DNA from: Aeromonas veronii
GTDB taxonomy: Bacteria; Pseudomonadota; Gammaproteobacteria; Enterobacterales; Aeromonadaceae
Reading direction: 5' to 3'
Length of the DNA: 64,000 nt
Assembly (NCBI RefSeq): GCF_040215105.1
Contig: NZ_CP157875.1
Span: 531,501 to 595,500 of the forward strand
The notes under the pieces are model-generated. The model was given only the letters and a program-made list of their open reading frames with translations, was not told where the DNA came from and made no database searches. Positions within the stretch are counted from its first letter, which is position 1. The number at the start of each line of letters is the position of its first letter. Shown piece after piece: positions 44,027-53,216 of the stretch. Position numbers and translations under genes: made by a program.

Positions 44027-45292
44027 TTAAGAGAAGCAGGCCTGCAGCACGTAGAAGATGGCGATGGCCAGGATGGCGCCAGCGGGCAGGGTGATGACCC
44101 AGGAGACCACGATGTTGCGCAGTACGCCGAGGTTCAGGGCCGCAATGCCGCGGGCAAGACCCACCCCCATCACGGCACCCACCAGGGTCTGGGTGGTGGA
44201 GATGGGCAGGCCGGTGCCGGAGGCGATCACCACGGTGGCGGCGGTGGCCAGCTGGGCGGCGAAGCCACGGCTCGGGGTCAGGTGGGTGATGCCGGTGCCG
44301 ACGGTCGCCATCACCTTCTCACCCATGGTGGCCAGACCGATGACGATGCCTATGCCGCCAAGGGGCAGGATCCACCAGGCGATGTGGGAGCTGCCGCCGA
44401 TCTCGCCGCCTGCCGCCACGATGGAGGCGACCGCGGAGAGCGGGCCGATGGCGTTGGCCACGTCGTTGGAACCGTGGGCGAAGGCCATGGCACAGGCGGT
44501 GATGATCATCAGGATGCCGAACACCTTCTCCACGTTGGCGAAGTGCATCTTGCTGTCATCCTGCGGGTTGTACTTCTGACCGCGAATGTAGAGCCAGCCG
44601 GCAAAGGCCACGGCGATGGAGATGGCGATGGAGAGCAGGATCCCCTCGCCATTGCTCAGGTGCAGGCCGACGTGGGTCAGCCCCTTCTTGATGGTGACCA
44701 GGCAGATGACCAGGGCCGTCAGGAACATGTAGAAGGGGACATAACGCTTGGCGTTGTTGAGGGGATCATCGGTGTTGAAGATGAGCTTCTGCACGCTGAT
44801 GAACATGAAGTAGGCGATCACCCCCGAGATGGCGGGTGTCACCACCCAGGAGCCGACGATGCCACCGAACTTGTTCCACTGCACCGCTTCCGGGCCAATG
44901 CTCACCACGGCGAAGCCGACGATGGCACCGATGATGGAGTGGGTGGTGGAGACGGGCCAGCCGAAGTAGGAGGCCAGGATCAGCCACAGACCCGCCGCCA
45001 GCAGGGAGGCAATCATGCCAAGCACCAGCAGATCCGGCGTGTCGGCAAAGGCGTTGCTGTCGATGATGCCGTTGCGGATGGTAGCCGTCACTTCGCCACC
45101 GGCCAGATAGGCACCGGCAAACTCGAAGATCATGGCGATGATGATCGCCTGACGGATGGTCAGGGATTTGGTACCGACCGATGTACCCATGGCATTGGCG
45201 ACGTCATTCGCACCAATCCCCCAGGCCATCAAAAAGCCGAACAAGGCCGCCACGAGCACCAGGGTGGTGCCGTAATTTGCGATAATGTCCAT
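44027..45292 (-). CDS. pitA: Low-affinity inorganic phosphate transporter (Pit family)
   Basis: Proton- or cation-coupled phosphate (metal-phosphate) uptake. The 421-residue product has about ten helices and the duplicated Pit signature: 'GANDVANAMGTSVGT' in the first half and 'HGSNDVANAIGPLSA' in the second, plus 'PVSTTHSIIGAIVG' and 'PISTTQTLVGAVMG'. It follows the DUF47 gene by 25 bases on the same strand, the usual pairing. Confidence 0.93.
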   Translation of the reverse strand: MDIIANYGTTLVLVAALFGFLMAWGIGANDVANAMGTSVGTKSLTIRQAIIIAMIFEFAGAYLAGGEVTATIRNGIIDSNAFADTPDLLVLGMIASLLAAGLWLILASYFGWPVSTTHSIIGAIVGFAVVSIGPEAVQWNKFGGIVGSWVVTPAISGVIAYFMFISVQKLIFNTDDPLNNAKRYVPFYMFLTALVICLVTIKKGLTHVGLHLSNGEGILLSIAISIAVAFAGWLYIRGQKYNPQDDSKMHFANVEKVFGILMIITACAMAFAHGSNDVANAIGPLSAVASIVAAGGEIGGSSHIAWWILPLGGIGIVIGLATMGEKVMATVGTGITHLTPSRGFAAQLATAATVVIASGTGLPISTTQTLVGAVMGVGLARGIAALNLGVLRNIVVSWVITLPAGAILAIAIFYVLQACFS

Positions 45293-45317
45293 TAGTAGTG
45301 TTTACCCTGTCAGTCGA

Positions 45318-45998
45318 TTACGAACGAGCCAGCATCAATTCCAGACGGGCGCCAACGCGCTCGGCCTGATCAGCCAGGTCACCTACCCATTCGAGGATCT
45401 TGTAGAGGAACATAACGTCGATCGGATTGTATTTGTGCTCAACGGCTTGCAGCTGTTGGCGAAGCCCGATCTGCATGGTGTCAGTATCGTCCTCGATGAG
45501 ATCCAGCTGGTGGATCATCTCGGCAACCATTTCAACTTCACGTCCTTTAAAGCCGGTTTCGAGCAGCTCATCGAGTTCTCCGATGGCTTTTTCGGCTTGG
45601 GCGGTCGCATCGATACAACGTTTGAGATAGGCCATGAAATCGGCACGCATCTCGGAGGGGAATTCCATTTTACGGCCAAGCATGCGGCCGGAGATATCCT
45701 TGGCACGGTTGGCAATCTTGTCCTGCTGGGTCAGCATCTCCAGCAGGTCGGTACGGGCGACCGGCAGGAACAGGCCGCGGGGCAGCTTGAGACGGATTTC
45801 ACGTTTGAGAATGTCCGCTTCTTTCTCCAGCTGGGCAATTTGCTGCCGGATCTTCTCGGCATCTTCCCAGCGGTCTTCGGCAACGGCATCAAAGAACGGA
45901 ATCAGCTGCTCACAGCACACGTGAACCTTGACGATATGCTTCTGCAGCGGCTTGATGGGGGACTTCGCGAAAAGTCCCAGGATAGTATTTACTGGCAT
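45318..45998 (-). CDS. DUF47 PhoU-like phosphate transport regulator
   Basis: A 226-residue all-helical protein of the DUF47/TIGR00153 family: 'MPVNTILGLFAKSPIKPLQK', 'FFDAVAEDRWEDAEKI', 'QLEKEADILKREIRL' and 'DKIANRAKDISGRML'. These PhoU-like proteins are almost always paired with Pit transporters and are thought to regulate them. I chose ATG at 45998; an in-frame TTG lies two codons upstream. First gene of the pair. Confidence 0.9.
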   Translation of the reverse strand: MPVNTILGLFAKSPIKPLQKHIVKVHVCCEQLIPFFDAVAEDRWEDAEKIRQQIAQLEKEADILKREIRLKLPRGLFLPVARTDLLEMLTQQDKIANRAKDISGRMLGRKMEFPSEMRADFMAYLKRCIDATAQAEKAIGELDELLETGFKGREVEMVAEMIHQLDLIEDDTDTMQIGLRQQLQAVEHKYNPIDVMFLYKILEWVGDLADQAERVGARLELMLARS

Positions 45999-46167
45999 GG
46001 CCAAACCTGTGTCGGTGAAAAAACACTCGATACTATTTCATGAGGGGCGCATGGTAACCGAACTATGCCCTCAATAAAACCGTGAATTAATCCTGATGTT
46101 TCGCTGGCATTATATCTTCGTGGCGGGGATCATGCCCCCCAAAGTTGCCAGCCAGCCCGGAATGACT

Positions 46168-47130
46168 ATGCAAACTGAGATCGAGATAAAATTTTTCGTC
46201 GCCACGGACATCCAGGAACAACTCTCCAACCTGCTGAATAAACTCGATATTATCTCCGCAAGCAGCGCTAGCCTCGGCAACGTCTACTTCGATACGCCAA
46301 AGCTTGCCCTGCGCAGGCTCGACATGGGACTGCGCATCCGCCGCAGCGACGATTTCTCCGAACAGACCATCAAGTGCCGGGGTCAGGCGATCGGGGGGTT
46401 GCATGCCCGCCCCGAGTACAATGCCCCGGTCAGCGGGGAGTTGCCGACCCTGGCAACCTTCCCCGACGAGATCTGGCCGGATCTCGCCCATCGTGATGGC
46501 ATCCAGTCCCGGCTAGTGGCCCAGTTCAAAACGGATTTCGTGCGTCGTCACTGGTTGATCGCGTTTGAGACGGCGGGCCAGGCTGCCGAGATCGAGCTGG
46601 CCTGGGATCGGGGAGAGATAGTAGGGGAGCAGGGACGCAGCGTCATCGATGAGCTGGAGCTTGAGCTCAAGTCCGGCGAGGCGAGTACCCTGTTCGCCCT
46701 GGCAGCCGAGCTGGCCGGGTTGGGGGGCATCCGGTTGGGGGCCCAGTCCAAGGCCCAGCGTGGCTACCGGTTGGCGGGGCTCGGCAAGGCGATGGCGCCG
46801 CAATCTCTGCCGGATCTGGAGGGCCGGGATGCCGAGGCGCGCATCGCTCTCGGGTTGCAGCACTGGCAACATCACGAGCAGCTCTGGCTGGAGTCTGACG
46901 GCACGGCCAAGGCGCAGGCCCTGTCCGGTCTTCTGGAGGGGGTTACCCTGCTGAAGGATGCGGCAGCCACCTTGGTGGGATCCCCCGCCTGGTTGCCAGC
47001 CCTGCTGACCCAGCACGCCTGGTTGGCGCAATGGGGGGGAGAAGAGGACGCACTCCTTGCCCGAGTTCACAGCGCCGACTATGTGCGGCTGCAACTGGCC
47101 ATCTCGGCCTGGCTGCATCTGGGGGCTTGA
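46168..47130 (+). CDS. CYTH-domain inorganic triphosphatase, short YgiF-like
   Basis: Predicted to hydrolyse tripolyphosphate. The CYTH (triphosphate tunnel) domain fills residues 1-200, starting with the metal-binding 'TEIEIKFFV' (ExExK) and including 'YFDTPKLALRRLDMGLRIRR' and 'FEIELAWDRGEIV'-like 'AEIELAWDRGEI', then 'VIDELELELKSGE'. E. coli YgiF has about 430 residues with a C-terminal CHAD domain; here only about 115 residues follow, without an evident set of CHAD histidines. ATG at 46168 preferred; an alternative ATG is two codons upstream. Confidence 0.85.
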   Translation: MQTEIEIKFFVATDIQEQLSNLLNKLDIISASSASLGNVYFDTPKLALRRLDMGLRIRRSDDFSEQTIKCRGQAIGGLHARPEYNAPVSGELPTLATFPDEIWPDLAHRDGIQSRLVAQFKTDFVRRHWLIAFETAGQAAEIELAWDRGEIVGEQGRSVIDELELELKSGEASTLFALAAELAGLGGIRLGAQSKAQRGYRLAGLGKAMAPQSLPDLEGRDAEARIALGLQHWQHHEQLWLESDGTAKAQALSGLLEGVTLLKDAAATLVGSPAWLPALLTQHAWLAQWGGEEDALLARVHSADYVRLQLAISAWLHLGA

Positions 47131-47169
47131 GGGCCGCTCGCGATATGGGTTCGTGATGACACAAGCAGC

Positions 47170-47198
47170 AAAAAGGTGAGCCTTGGCTCACCTTTTTT
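47170..47198. terminator. Bidirectional terminator between the YgiF-like gene and slyB
   Basis: AAAAAGGTGAGCC-TT-GGCTCACCTTTTTT lies between convergent genes with A and T runs on both flanks. Confidence 0.93.
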
Positions 47199-47222
47199 CG
47201 TTTCAGTCGGGCTGCCCTGAGG

Positions 47223-47693
47223 TCAGTTCACCACGGCCACGTTGATGCTGCCGTTGCCCTGGGTCATGCGAACACGGGCCCCCGGCACAAAGGTGGGGCT
47301 GGCTTTTTGCACCACGACGATGGATTCCCCGTTCTCTTTCTTGATCTCGAGTTCCACCCCATCGACCTGATTGAGTTTGTCGCCAGCCGCCTTGCCGGCC
47401 GCGGCGCCCGCGATGGCGCCACCGGCGGCGGCGATGTCGCTGCCCCGGCCGCCACCTATGGTGCTGCCTAGCAGGCCGCCGACCACGGCGCCACCTATGG
47501 TGCCGAGTACCGAGTTCTCATCGGCCTGGATCTTGACCGGGCGGGTGGACTGTATGGTGCCGTAGCTGACGGTCTGGACCTGCTTGGCGCGATCCTTGGT
47601 GTAGACGTCACCGGAGTAAACGTCGCTGTTGGCACAACCAGTGAGGGCGGTGGTCGCGGCCAGCAGGGTGACGATGGCGATACGTTTGAACAT
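47223..47693 (-). CDS. slyB: Glycine-zipper outer-membrane lipoprotein, SlyB/Pcp type
   Basis: A 156-residue lipoprotein with a lipobox ('TALTGC', Cys at 20) and a double glycine-zipper membrane hairpin ('GTIGGAVVGGLLGSTIGGG' and 'AAAGGAIAGAAAGKAAGD'). SlyB belongs to the PhoPQ regulon in enterics and stabilises outer-membrane proteins under stress. The C-terminal 'FVPGARVRM' is typical. Single gene. Confidence 0.9.
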   Translation of the reverse strand: MFKRIAIVTLLAATTALTGCANSDVYSGDVYTKDRAKQVQTVSYGTIQSTRPVKIQADENSVLGTIGGAVVGGLLGSTIGGGRGSDIAAAGGAIAGAAAGKAAGDKLNQVDGVELEIKKENGESIVVVQKASPTFVPGARVRMTQGNGSINVAVVN

Positions 47694-47821
47694 GATGAGC
47701 CTCCTGGGCGAGCATCGGGTTGATCTCTTCGTTGAGCTTAACTTTACGCCAAGCTAATCGCGCATGAAACTGGCAAAATGTAACCATTTATGTGCCGAGG
47801 GCCCGCTGCCACGCTATCTCC

Positions 47822-48274
47822 TCATGGCAGGGGCTTCTCCAGCAGCAGGCGATCCTCCCCCGGGCCGAAATAGCCGGGCTCCTCTGCCAGCTGCTGGTAG
47901 CCGAGACGAAAGTAGAGACGCTGGGCCGGGTTGGCCGGATCCACGGTCAGCCTGACTCCTGTCGCTGCCAGTGCCGCCAGCCCCTGTTCGACTCGCACCA
48001 TCATCCGTTCGGCGAGCCCGAAGCCACGAGCTTCCGGCAGCACGGCCAGAGAGAGCAACCAGCCCTGCGACCGATCCTGTCCAAGTCCGCCCAGGGCATA
48101 ACCCAGCAGCTTGCCATCCCGCTCGGCCACGATCAGCAGATCCGGCCACAAGTCCATGGCCTGGCGAAAGAAGAAGGGAGGGTAGACATCTTCTCCAAAG
48201 ACCTCGACGTCGAGCCGCCCGATGGCGTGCATGTCGGTGTGGCGAGCCACTCTCAATAGGGGGGGCTGGTGCAT
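47822..48274 (-). CDS. GNAT-family N-acetyltransferase
   Basis: A 150-residue protein with the GNAT core: 'DLLIVAERDGKLLGYALGG' (beta strands 2-3), 'LLSLAVLPEARGFGLAERMM' with a variant of the acetyl-CoA loop (R-G-F-G-L-A), and 'PAQRLYFRLGYQQL' at the end. Similar to RimI-like enzymes but the substrate is unknown. No clear partner genes. Confidence 0.82.
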   Translation of the reverse strand: MHQPPLLRVARHTDMHAIGRLDVEVFGEDVYPPFFFRQAMDLWPDLLIVAERDGKLLGYALGGLGQDRSQGWLLSLAVLPEARGFGLAERMMVRVEQGLAALAATGVRLTVDPANPAQRLYFRLGYQQLAEEPGYFGPGEDRLLLEKPLP

Positions 48275-48364
48275 CCTGACTCCTTGGGACTTGCTGCCGG
48301 GCGGCAGTCAAAAAAAGAGCCACAGGGTAGTGAGCCAGCCGGTGCGATGCAAGGGGCAGGGGAT

Positions 48365-48760
48365 TTACGGTGGCAGTGGCCTGCCATGGGGACGCCTGGG
48401 TGCCTTGCGGCGGCTGTCCAGCAGGTGGCGCAGGGCGAGCCAGGGGTGATGCCACAGCATACGGGGGCCGCTCCATTTCATGATCTGCTGGATCTGCTTG
48501 CGCATGGCGGGGGCATAACAGTGGATATCGCACTTGGCGCAGGTGGGTTTGTGGCCCTGACCATAACGGCAGCGACGCAGCCGCTGGTGGGCGAACTCCC
48601 GCAGCTGGCGGCAATGCCGGCAGTCGGGATCCTGATGATGGTGGTTGCAGTAGAGGCGGATCATGGCGCTGACCGTCAACTGCTCCCGTCTGAGCCTGGG
48701 GTGATCGGGTGCCTGGCTGGCACGGGCACTGCGACGAGTGCCTGGCTGTTCGGAGTTCAT
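48365..48760 (-). CDS. ygbA: YgbA-family protein (nitrous-oxide-stimulated promoter family)
   Basis: A 131-residue cytoplasmic protein with an array of cysteines and histidines: 'MIRLYCNHHHQDPDCRHC', 'FAHQRLRRCRYG', 'CAKCDIHCYAPAMR', then 'SGPRMLWHHPWLALRHLLD'. It matches E. coli YgbA, a nitric-oxide (NsrR) regulated gene, and the family PF11756. The cysteines suggest a metal or Fe-S centre. An FNR-like site precedes it. Confidence 0.85.
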   Translation of the reverse strand: MNSEQPGTRRSARASQAPDHPRLRREQLTVSAMIRLYCNHHHQDPDCRHCRQLREFAHQRLRRCRYGQGHKPTCAKCDIHCYAPAMRKQIQQIMKWSGPRMLWHHPWLALRHLLDSRRKAPRRPHGRPLPP

Positions 48761-48793
48761 GGCGCCATTGTCCTGACCAGGGCGGCCGGGGTC

Positions 48794-48807
48794 TTGATAC
48801 AGGTCAA
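48794..48807. promoter_or_regulatory. FNR/CRP-type site upstream of ygbA
   Basis: TTGAT-ACAG-GTCAA matches the FNR box TTGAT-N4-ATCAA at 9 of 10 positions. It is centred about 40 bases before the ygbA start, a position suited to activation of an oxygen- or NO-responsive promoter. Confidence 0.5.
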
Positions 48808-48816
48808 GGCGGGAAT

Positions 48817-48840
48817 GAAAAACAGGGCCCTTGGGCCCTG
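48817..48840 (-). terminator. Terminator downstream of the Xaa-Pro aminopeptidase gene
   Basis: On the minus strand CAGGGCCC-AA-GGGCCCTG is followed by TTTTTCATT. Confidence 0.88.
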
Positions 48841-48868
48841 TGTCATCAGTGTATCTCGATTGCCTCGA

Positions 48869-50671
48869 TCAGATGAGACTGGTCGCCTGCTCCAGCCAGA
48901 CGAGATCTTCACCTTCCAGCAGCGGGCTCAGACGGCGGAAGACTTCCACGTGGTAGTCGTTGATCCAGCGGAACTCATCCTGGCTCAGCAGGCTGCGATC
49001 GATGAGGCGGATGTCGAACGGCACATAGGTCAGTCGCTCGAAGCCCAGCATCGGCAGCTCGCCCCGCGCCTCCAGCTCGGTCACCACCACCAGGTTCTCG
49101 CAGCGAATGCCGAAGGCGTCCTCGCGGTAGTAGCCCGGTTCGTTGGAGAGCACCATGCCTGGTTGCAGCGCCACCAGGCTGCCCTTGGGCGCGATGCGCT
49201 GGGGACCCTCATGCACACTCAGGAAGTGGCCGACCCCGTGACCGGTACCGTGGTCATAGTTGTAACCGGCTTGCCACAGGGGCATGCGGGCCAGCACGTC
49301 GAGCTGGATGCCGGCGGTGCCGCGAGGGAAGCGGGCCTGATCCAGGGCGATGTGGCCCTGCAGCACCCGGGTGAACATGGCCTTGTGCTCCTCGGTCACC
49401 TCGCCCACCCGCAGGGTGCGCGTGATGTCTGTGGTGCCGTCCAGATACTGGGCGCCGGAGTCTACCAGATAGATGCTGTCCTGGCCGAAGGGGCGCGGCA
49501 CACCGTTGGTGTGGCGGTAATGGCACATGGCGGCGTTGGGGCCAAGGGCCGAGATGGTGTCGAAGCTCGGCTCCACATAGTGATCCTGCTCCTTGCGGAA
49601 GGACTCCAGCTGATCCGCCAGGGTACCTTCATCGACGCCCTCGAACTCACCGCTGGCGACCAGACGGTCCAGCCAGGCGAGGAAGCGGGTAACGGCGACG
49701 CCATCGCGCAGGTGGGCGGCGCGCATGCCGGCCAGCTCCACGGCGTTCTTGCAGGCCTTGGGCAGCATGGTGGGATCCTGACCGGCCACCAGGATGGCAC
49801 CGGCTTCTTCCATCACGAGTTGGGTCCAGGCGTTGGCGGTATTCGGGTCGGCCAGCACCTTCTGTTGATCTTCCCCGATGCGCTGCAGCACGTCACCCAG
49901 CTTGTCGATGGGGTAGACGGAGACATCCTGCCCCACGTGCTGGCTGAAGGCGATGCAGTCGATCTTGTCGGTATCGACGAAGAAATCCATGGTGGCGTTG
50001 GCGTAGAGCACCGCGAAGCCCAGTACCACGGGCAGACGCTCCACGTCGCGGCCACGCAGGTTGAGCAGCCAATTGATGGGCTCGGCTTGAGTCAGCAGCA
50101 CTGCGTCCAGTCCGCGCTTGCGTAGATCCATCGCCAGCTGTTCGCGCTTGGACTGGCTCGACTGGCCCGCCAGCGCCTCGCTGTAGAGGATGACCGGGCT
50201 CTTGGCGGGCACCGGGCGATCGATCCAGAGCGGGTCGATGGGATTCTCGTCCACCCGCACCAGTTCGATGCCACGATCCGCCAGCACCGCCTTGGCGTTC
50301 TGGTACCAGGCCAGGCTGTGCAGGCGGGCGTCGAAGCCGACCCGGGCGCCGGCCGGCAGTTGCTCCGCCAGCCACTGTACGTGGGGATCCTCATTCAGAT
50401 GGAGGAATTCAAACAGTTCGGCGGGTGCCTGCATGCGGGCCTGCACAGTGTAACGACCGTCGATGAACAGGGCCGCCCGCTGCGCCAGGATGATGGCGAG
50501 GCCGGCGGAGCCGTTGAAACCCGTGATCCAGTCCAGCCGCTCGGCATGGGCGGGGATGTACTCCCCCAGGTGCTCGTCATCGTGAGGGACGATGAAGGCG
50601 TCCAGTTCCTGGGTGGCCAGGGTGGTCCTGAGCTGGGCGACGCGGGTTTCAATAATCTCGAAATGATTCAT
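48869..50671 (-). CDS. Xaa-Pro aminopeptidase (M24B, three-domain)
   Basis: Removes N-terminal residues that precede proline. At 600 residues it is the long, three-domain form (two creatinase-like N-terminal domains plus the pita-bread catalytic domain), as in eukaryotic XPNPEP1, rather than the shorter PepP. Metal ligands are in 'YLVDSGAQYLDGTTDITRTL' (two Asp), 'HGTGHGVGHFLSVHEGP' (His), 'VLSNEPGYY' (Glu) and 'CENLVVV' (Glu). It follows the GntR regulator gene by 33 bases on the same strand, so the regulator is upstream in the same operon. Confidence 0.93.
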   Translation of the reverse strand: MNHFEIIETRVAQLRTTLATQELDAFIVPHDDEHLGEYIPAHAERLDWITGFNGSAGLAIILAQRAALFIDGRYTVQARMQAPAELFEFLHLNEDPHVQWLAEQLPAGARVGFDARLHSLAWYQNAKAVLADRGIELVRVDENPIDPLWIDRPVPAKSPVILYSEALAGQSSQSKREQLAMDLRKRGLDAVLLTQAEPINWLLNLRGRDVERLPVVLGFAVLYANATMDFFVDTDKIDCIAFSQHVGQDVSVYPIDKLGDVLQRIGEDQQKVLADPNTANAWTQLVMEEAGAILVAGQDPTMLPKACKNAVELAGMRAAHLRDGVAVTRFLAWLDRLVASGEFEGVDEGTLADQLESFRKEQDHYVEPSFDTISALGPNAAMCHYRHTNGVPRPFGQDSIYLVDSGAQYLDGTTDITRTLRVGEVTEEHKAMFTRVLQGHIALDQARFPRGTAGIQLDVLARMPLWQAGYNYDHGTGHGVGHFLSVHEGPQRIAPKGSLVALQPGMVLSNEPGYYREDAFGIRCENLVVVTELEARGELPMLGFERLTYVPFDIRLIDRSLLSQDEFRWINDYHVEVFRRLSPLLEGEDLVWLEQATSLI

Positions 50672-50704
50672 GTCGTTACTGCCAGATTGTGGTGATGTGA
50701 GTGT

Positions 50705-51370
50705 TCACTGGGATTGACTGCTCGCCAGGATCTGTTTGATCGACTGGCCAGCCGCCTCGATATGTTGCCTGAGCAGGACGACCGCCTCGTGCTTGCGGCG
50801 TTCGCGACACAGCGCCAGCAACTGGGCGTGCTCGCGCTCGGCCTTGTCCACGCCACCCTGGGCAAACAGCAGCTCGAAGCGCACGTAGCGATCGCAGCTC
50901 AGGTTGATCTGGGCGATGAGCTCCAGCGCCTGGGGGCGATTGGCGGCCTGATAGAGGGTGGCGTGAAAACTGTGGTTCAACTCGGCCCAGTGCTCGACCT
51001 GGGTACCGGACTCCAGCGCCAGATCGAACTGGGCCAGGATGGCTTGCGCCTTGGCGAAGGTCTCCTCCGTCATCATGTCGACGGCGTGGAACAGGGTATC
51101 GGCTTCCAGCAGGGCTCGCAAATAAAAGAGCTCGTCGATGGCCGAGGCGTCCAGCATGGTCACCACGGCGCCGCGATGGGCCTCGAACTTCACCAACCCC
51201 TGGGCTTCCAGCTGCATCAGGGCTTCTCGCACCGGGATCCGGCTCACCGCCAGCTCCCTGGCGATGGCGTCCTGGCGCAGGGGGGCGCCGGCGGGGAACT
51301 CGCCGCGCAGGATCCGGCCGCGCAGGTTCTCCATCACCATCTGGGTGCGGGTCTTGTAGGGTGGGCTCAT
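50705..51370 (-). CDS. GntR-family (FadR/FCD) transcriptional regulator
   Basis: A 221-residue regulator with an N-terminal winged helix ('LRQDAIARELAVSRIPVREA', 'LMQLEAQGLVKFEAHRGA') and an all-helical FCD effector domain that usually binds a metal and a small acid ('ELFYLRALLEADTLF', 'NHSFHATLYQAANRP'). I chose ATG at 51370 ('MSPPYKTRTQ'). As the first gene before an aminopeptidase gene, it probably controls that operon; the effector is unknown. Confidence 0.87.
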   Translation of the reverse strand: MSPPYKTRTQMVMENLRGRILRGEFPAGAPLRQDAIARELAVSRIPVREALMQLEAQGLVKFEAHRGAVVTMLDASAIDELFYLRALLEADTLFHAVDMMTEETFAKAQAILAQFDLALESGTQVEHWAELNHSFHATLYQAANRPQALELIAQINLSCDRYVRFELLFAQGGVDKAEREHAQLLALCRERRKHEAVVLLRQHIEAAGQSIKQILASSQSQ

Positions 51371-51397
51371 GCTGGGGTCACGGGGCAGGTTGCAAAA

Positions 51398-51411
51398 TTG
51401 TATATTGTATA
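51398..51411. promoter_or_regulatory. Tandem TTGTATA heptamer upstream of the GntR gene
   Basis: TTGTATA occurs twice head-to-tail without spacing, 28-41 bases before the start codon. On the minus strand these give TACAAT, a -10-like sequence, so the repeat may be both promoter and operator. GntR-FCD regulators bind TTGTATAC-like palindromes in several systems. Confidence 0.4.
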
Positions 51412-51484
51412 AAGTTTGGCTGAATCTAACGCGCCATCGTCCCGCTGGCAAGGCTTCGCAGGAGTCAAACGCTGCGGTTTGGCC

Positions 51485-51517
51485 AAAAAAATACCGGCCA
51501 GCTGGGCTGACCGGTAT
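51485..51517 (-). terminator. Terminator of pckA
   Basis: On the minus strand ATACCGG, a 13-base loop region and CCGGTAT are followed by TTTTTTT, 25 bases after the stop. Confidence 0.88.
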
Positions 51518-51541
51518 GCAATCCTGGAAAGTGGCTGGTCG

Positions 51542-53167
51542 TTACAGCTGCGGACCCGCCGCCACCAGACGCTTGCCTTCGTCGTTGTCGGTGAAGCGTT
51601 CGAAGTTCTTGATGAAGCGCCCTGCCAGATCCACCGCCTTGGTATCCCAGTCGGCCTTATTCGCGTAGGTATCGCGCGGGTCGAGGATCTCGGTGTTCAC
51701 CCCCGGCAGTGCGGTCGGCACCTCCAGGTTGAAGATTGGCAGCACCTTGGTCTGCGCCTGCTCGATGGAACCGTCAAGGATGGCGTCGATGATGGCGCGG
51801 GTGTCCTTGATGGAGATGCGCTTGCCGGTGCCGTTCCAGCCGGTGTTGACCAAGTAGGCCTCGGCCCCTGCCGCTTCCATCCGCTTCACCAGCTCCTGAC
51901 CGTACTTGGTCGGGTGCAGGCTGAGGAAGGCTGCGCCGAAGCAGGAGGAGAAGGTCGGCGTCGGCTCTGTGATGCCACGCTCGGTGCCCGCCAGCTTGGC
52001 AGTGAAGCCGGACAGGAAGTGGTACTTGGTCTGCTCCTTGGTAAGCTTGGCGACCGGGGGCAGTACCCCGAAGGCATCGGCGGTCAGGAAGATCACCTTG
52101 GTGGCGTGACCTGCCTTGGAGACCGGCTTGACAATGTTCTCGATGTGGTAGATGGGGTAGGAGACCCGGGTGTTCTCGGTGCGGGAGCCGTCGTCGAAGT
52201 CGATGGTGCCGTCGGCCGCGACCGTCACGTTCTCCAGCAGCGCATCGCGACGGATGGCGTGGTAGATGTCCGGCTCAGCCTCTTCGGAGAGCTTGATGGT
52301 CTTGGCGTAGCAGCCCCCCTCGAAGTTGAACACGCCGTTGTCGTCCCAGCCGTGCTCGTCATCGCCGATCAGCTGGCGCTTGGGATCGGTGGAGAGGGTG
52401 GTCTTGCCGGTGCCGGACAGGCCGAAGAAGATGGCCACATCGCCGTCCTGACCCACGTTGGCGGAGCAGTGCATGGAGGCGATGCCGCGCAGGGGCAGGA
52501 AGTAGTTCATCATGGAGAACATGCCCTTCTTCATCTCGCCACCGTACCAGGTGCCACCGATGAGCTGCATCTTCTCGGTCATGTTGAAGGCGACGAAGTT
52601 CTCGGAGTTGAGGCCCTGTTCTTTCCAATTCGGGTTGGTGCACTTGGCACCGTTCATCACCACGAAGTCCGGCTTGAAGGTCTTGAGTTCTTCCTCACTC
52701 GGGCGAATGAACATGTTCTTCACGAAGTGTGCCTGCCAGGCCACCTCGGTGATGATGCGCACTGCCAGACGGGTGTCCGGGTTGGCGCCGCAATAACCGT
52801 CCACCACGAACAGGCGCTTGCCGGAGAGCTGTTGGGTCACCAGGGATTTCAGATGTGACCACACTTCCGGGGTAATGGCCTTGTTATCGTTCTTACCCTG
52901 GTCAGACCACCACACAGTATTCTGGGTAGTGCCGTCTTTGACGATATATTTATCTTTCGGGGAACGACCGGTGAAGATGCCGGTATTGACGTTGACGGCG
53001 CCCAGCTCGGTGACGACGCCACGTTCGAATCCTTCCAGGTCTGGGCGGGTCTCTTCGGCGAAGAGCTGCTCATAAGAGGGGTTGCGAACGATTTCTTGGC
53101 TGTTTTTGATACCGTACTGGTCCAGTTTCAGTTGTTGGGCCAGGGTGGGTTCTGCCACGATAGTCAT
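51542..53167 (-). CDS. pckA: Phosphoenolpyruvate carboxykinase (ATP)
   Basis: Converts oxaloacetate plus ATP to phosphoenolpyruvate, the first step of gluconeogenesis from TCA intermediates. The 541-residue product carries the P-loop '[20 protein letters not shown]' (as [11 protein letters not shown]), the metal-binding '[11 protein letters not shown]', '[13 protein letters not shown]' and '[10 protein letters not shown]'. GGAGAATATA precedes the ATG. Single gene with a palindrome in its upstream region. Confidence 0.97.
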   Translation of the reverse strand: MTIVAEPTLAQQLKLDQYGIKNSQEIVRNPSYEQLFAEETRPDLEGFERGVVTELGAVNVNTGIFTGRSPKDKYIVKDGTTQNTVWWSDQGKNDNKAITPEVWSHLKSLVTQQLSGKRLFVVDGYCGANPDTRLAVRIITEVAWQAHFVKNMFIRPSEEELKTFKPDFVVMNGAKCTNPNWKEQGLNSENFVAFNMTEKMQLIGGTWYGGEMKKGMFSMMNYFLPLRGIASMHCSANVGQDGDVAIFFGLSGTGKTTLSTDPKRQLIGDDEHGWDDNGVFNFEGGCYAKTIKLSEEAEPDIYHAIRRDALLENVTVAADGTIDFDDGSRTENTRVSYPIYHIENIVKPVSKAGHATKVIFLTADAFGVLPPVAKLTKEQTKYHFLSGFTAKLAGTERGITEPTPTFSSCFGAAFLSLHPTKYGQELVKRMEAAGAEAYLVNTGWNGTGKRISIKDTRAIIDAILDGSIEQAQTKVLPIFNLEVPTALPGVNTEILDPRDTYANKADWDTKAVDLAGRFIKNFERFTDNDEGKRLVAAGPQL

Positions 53168-53216
53168 TATATTCTCCTGGGGTCAGAGGTTTGTAGGGTT
53201 CTATCTGACGATCATG

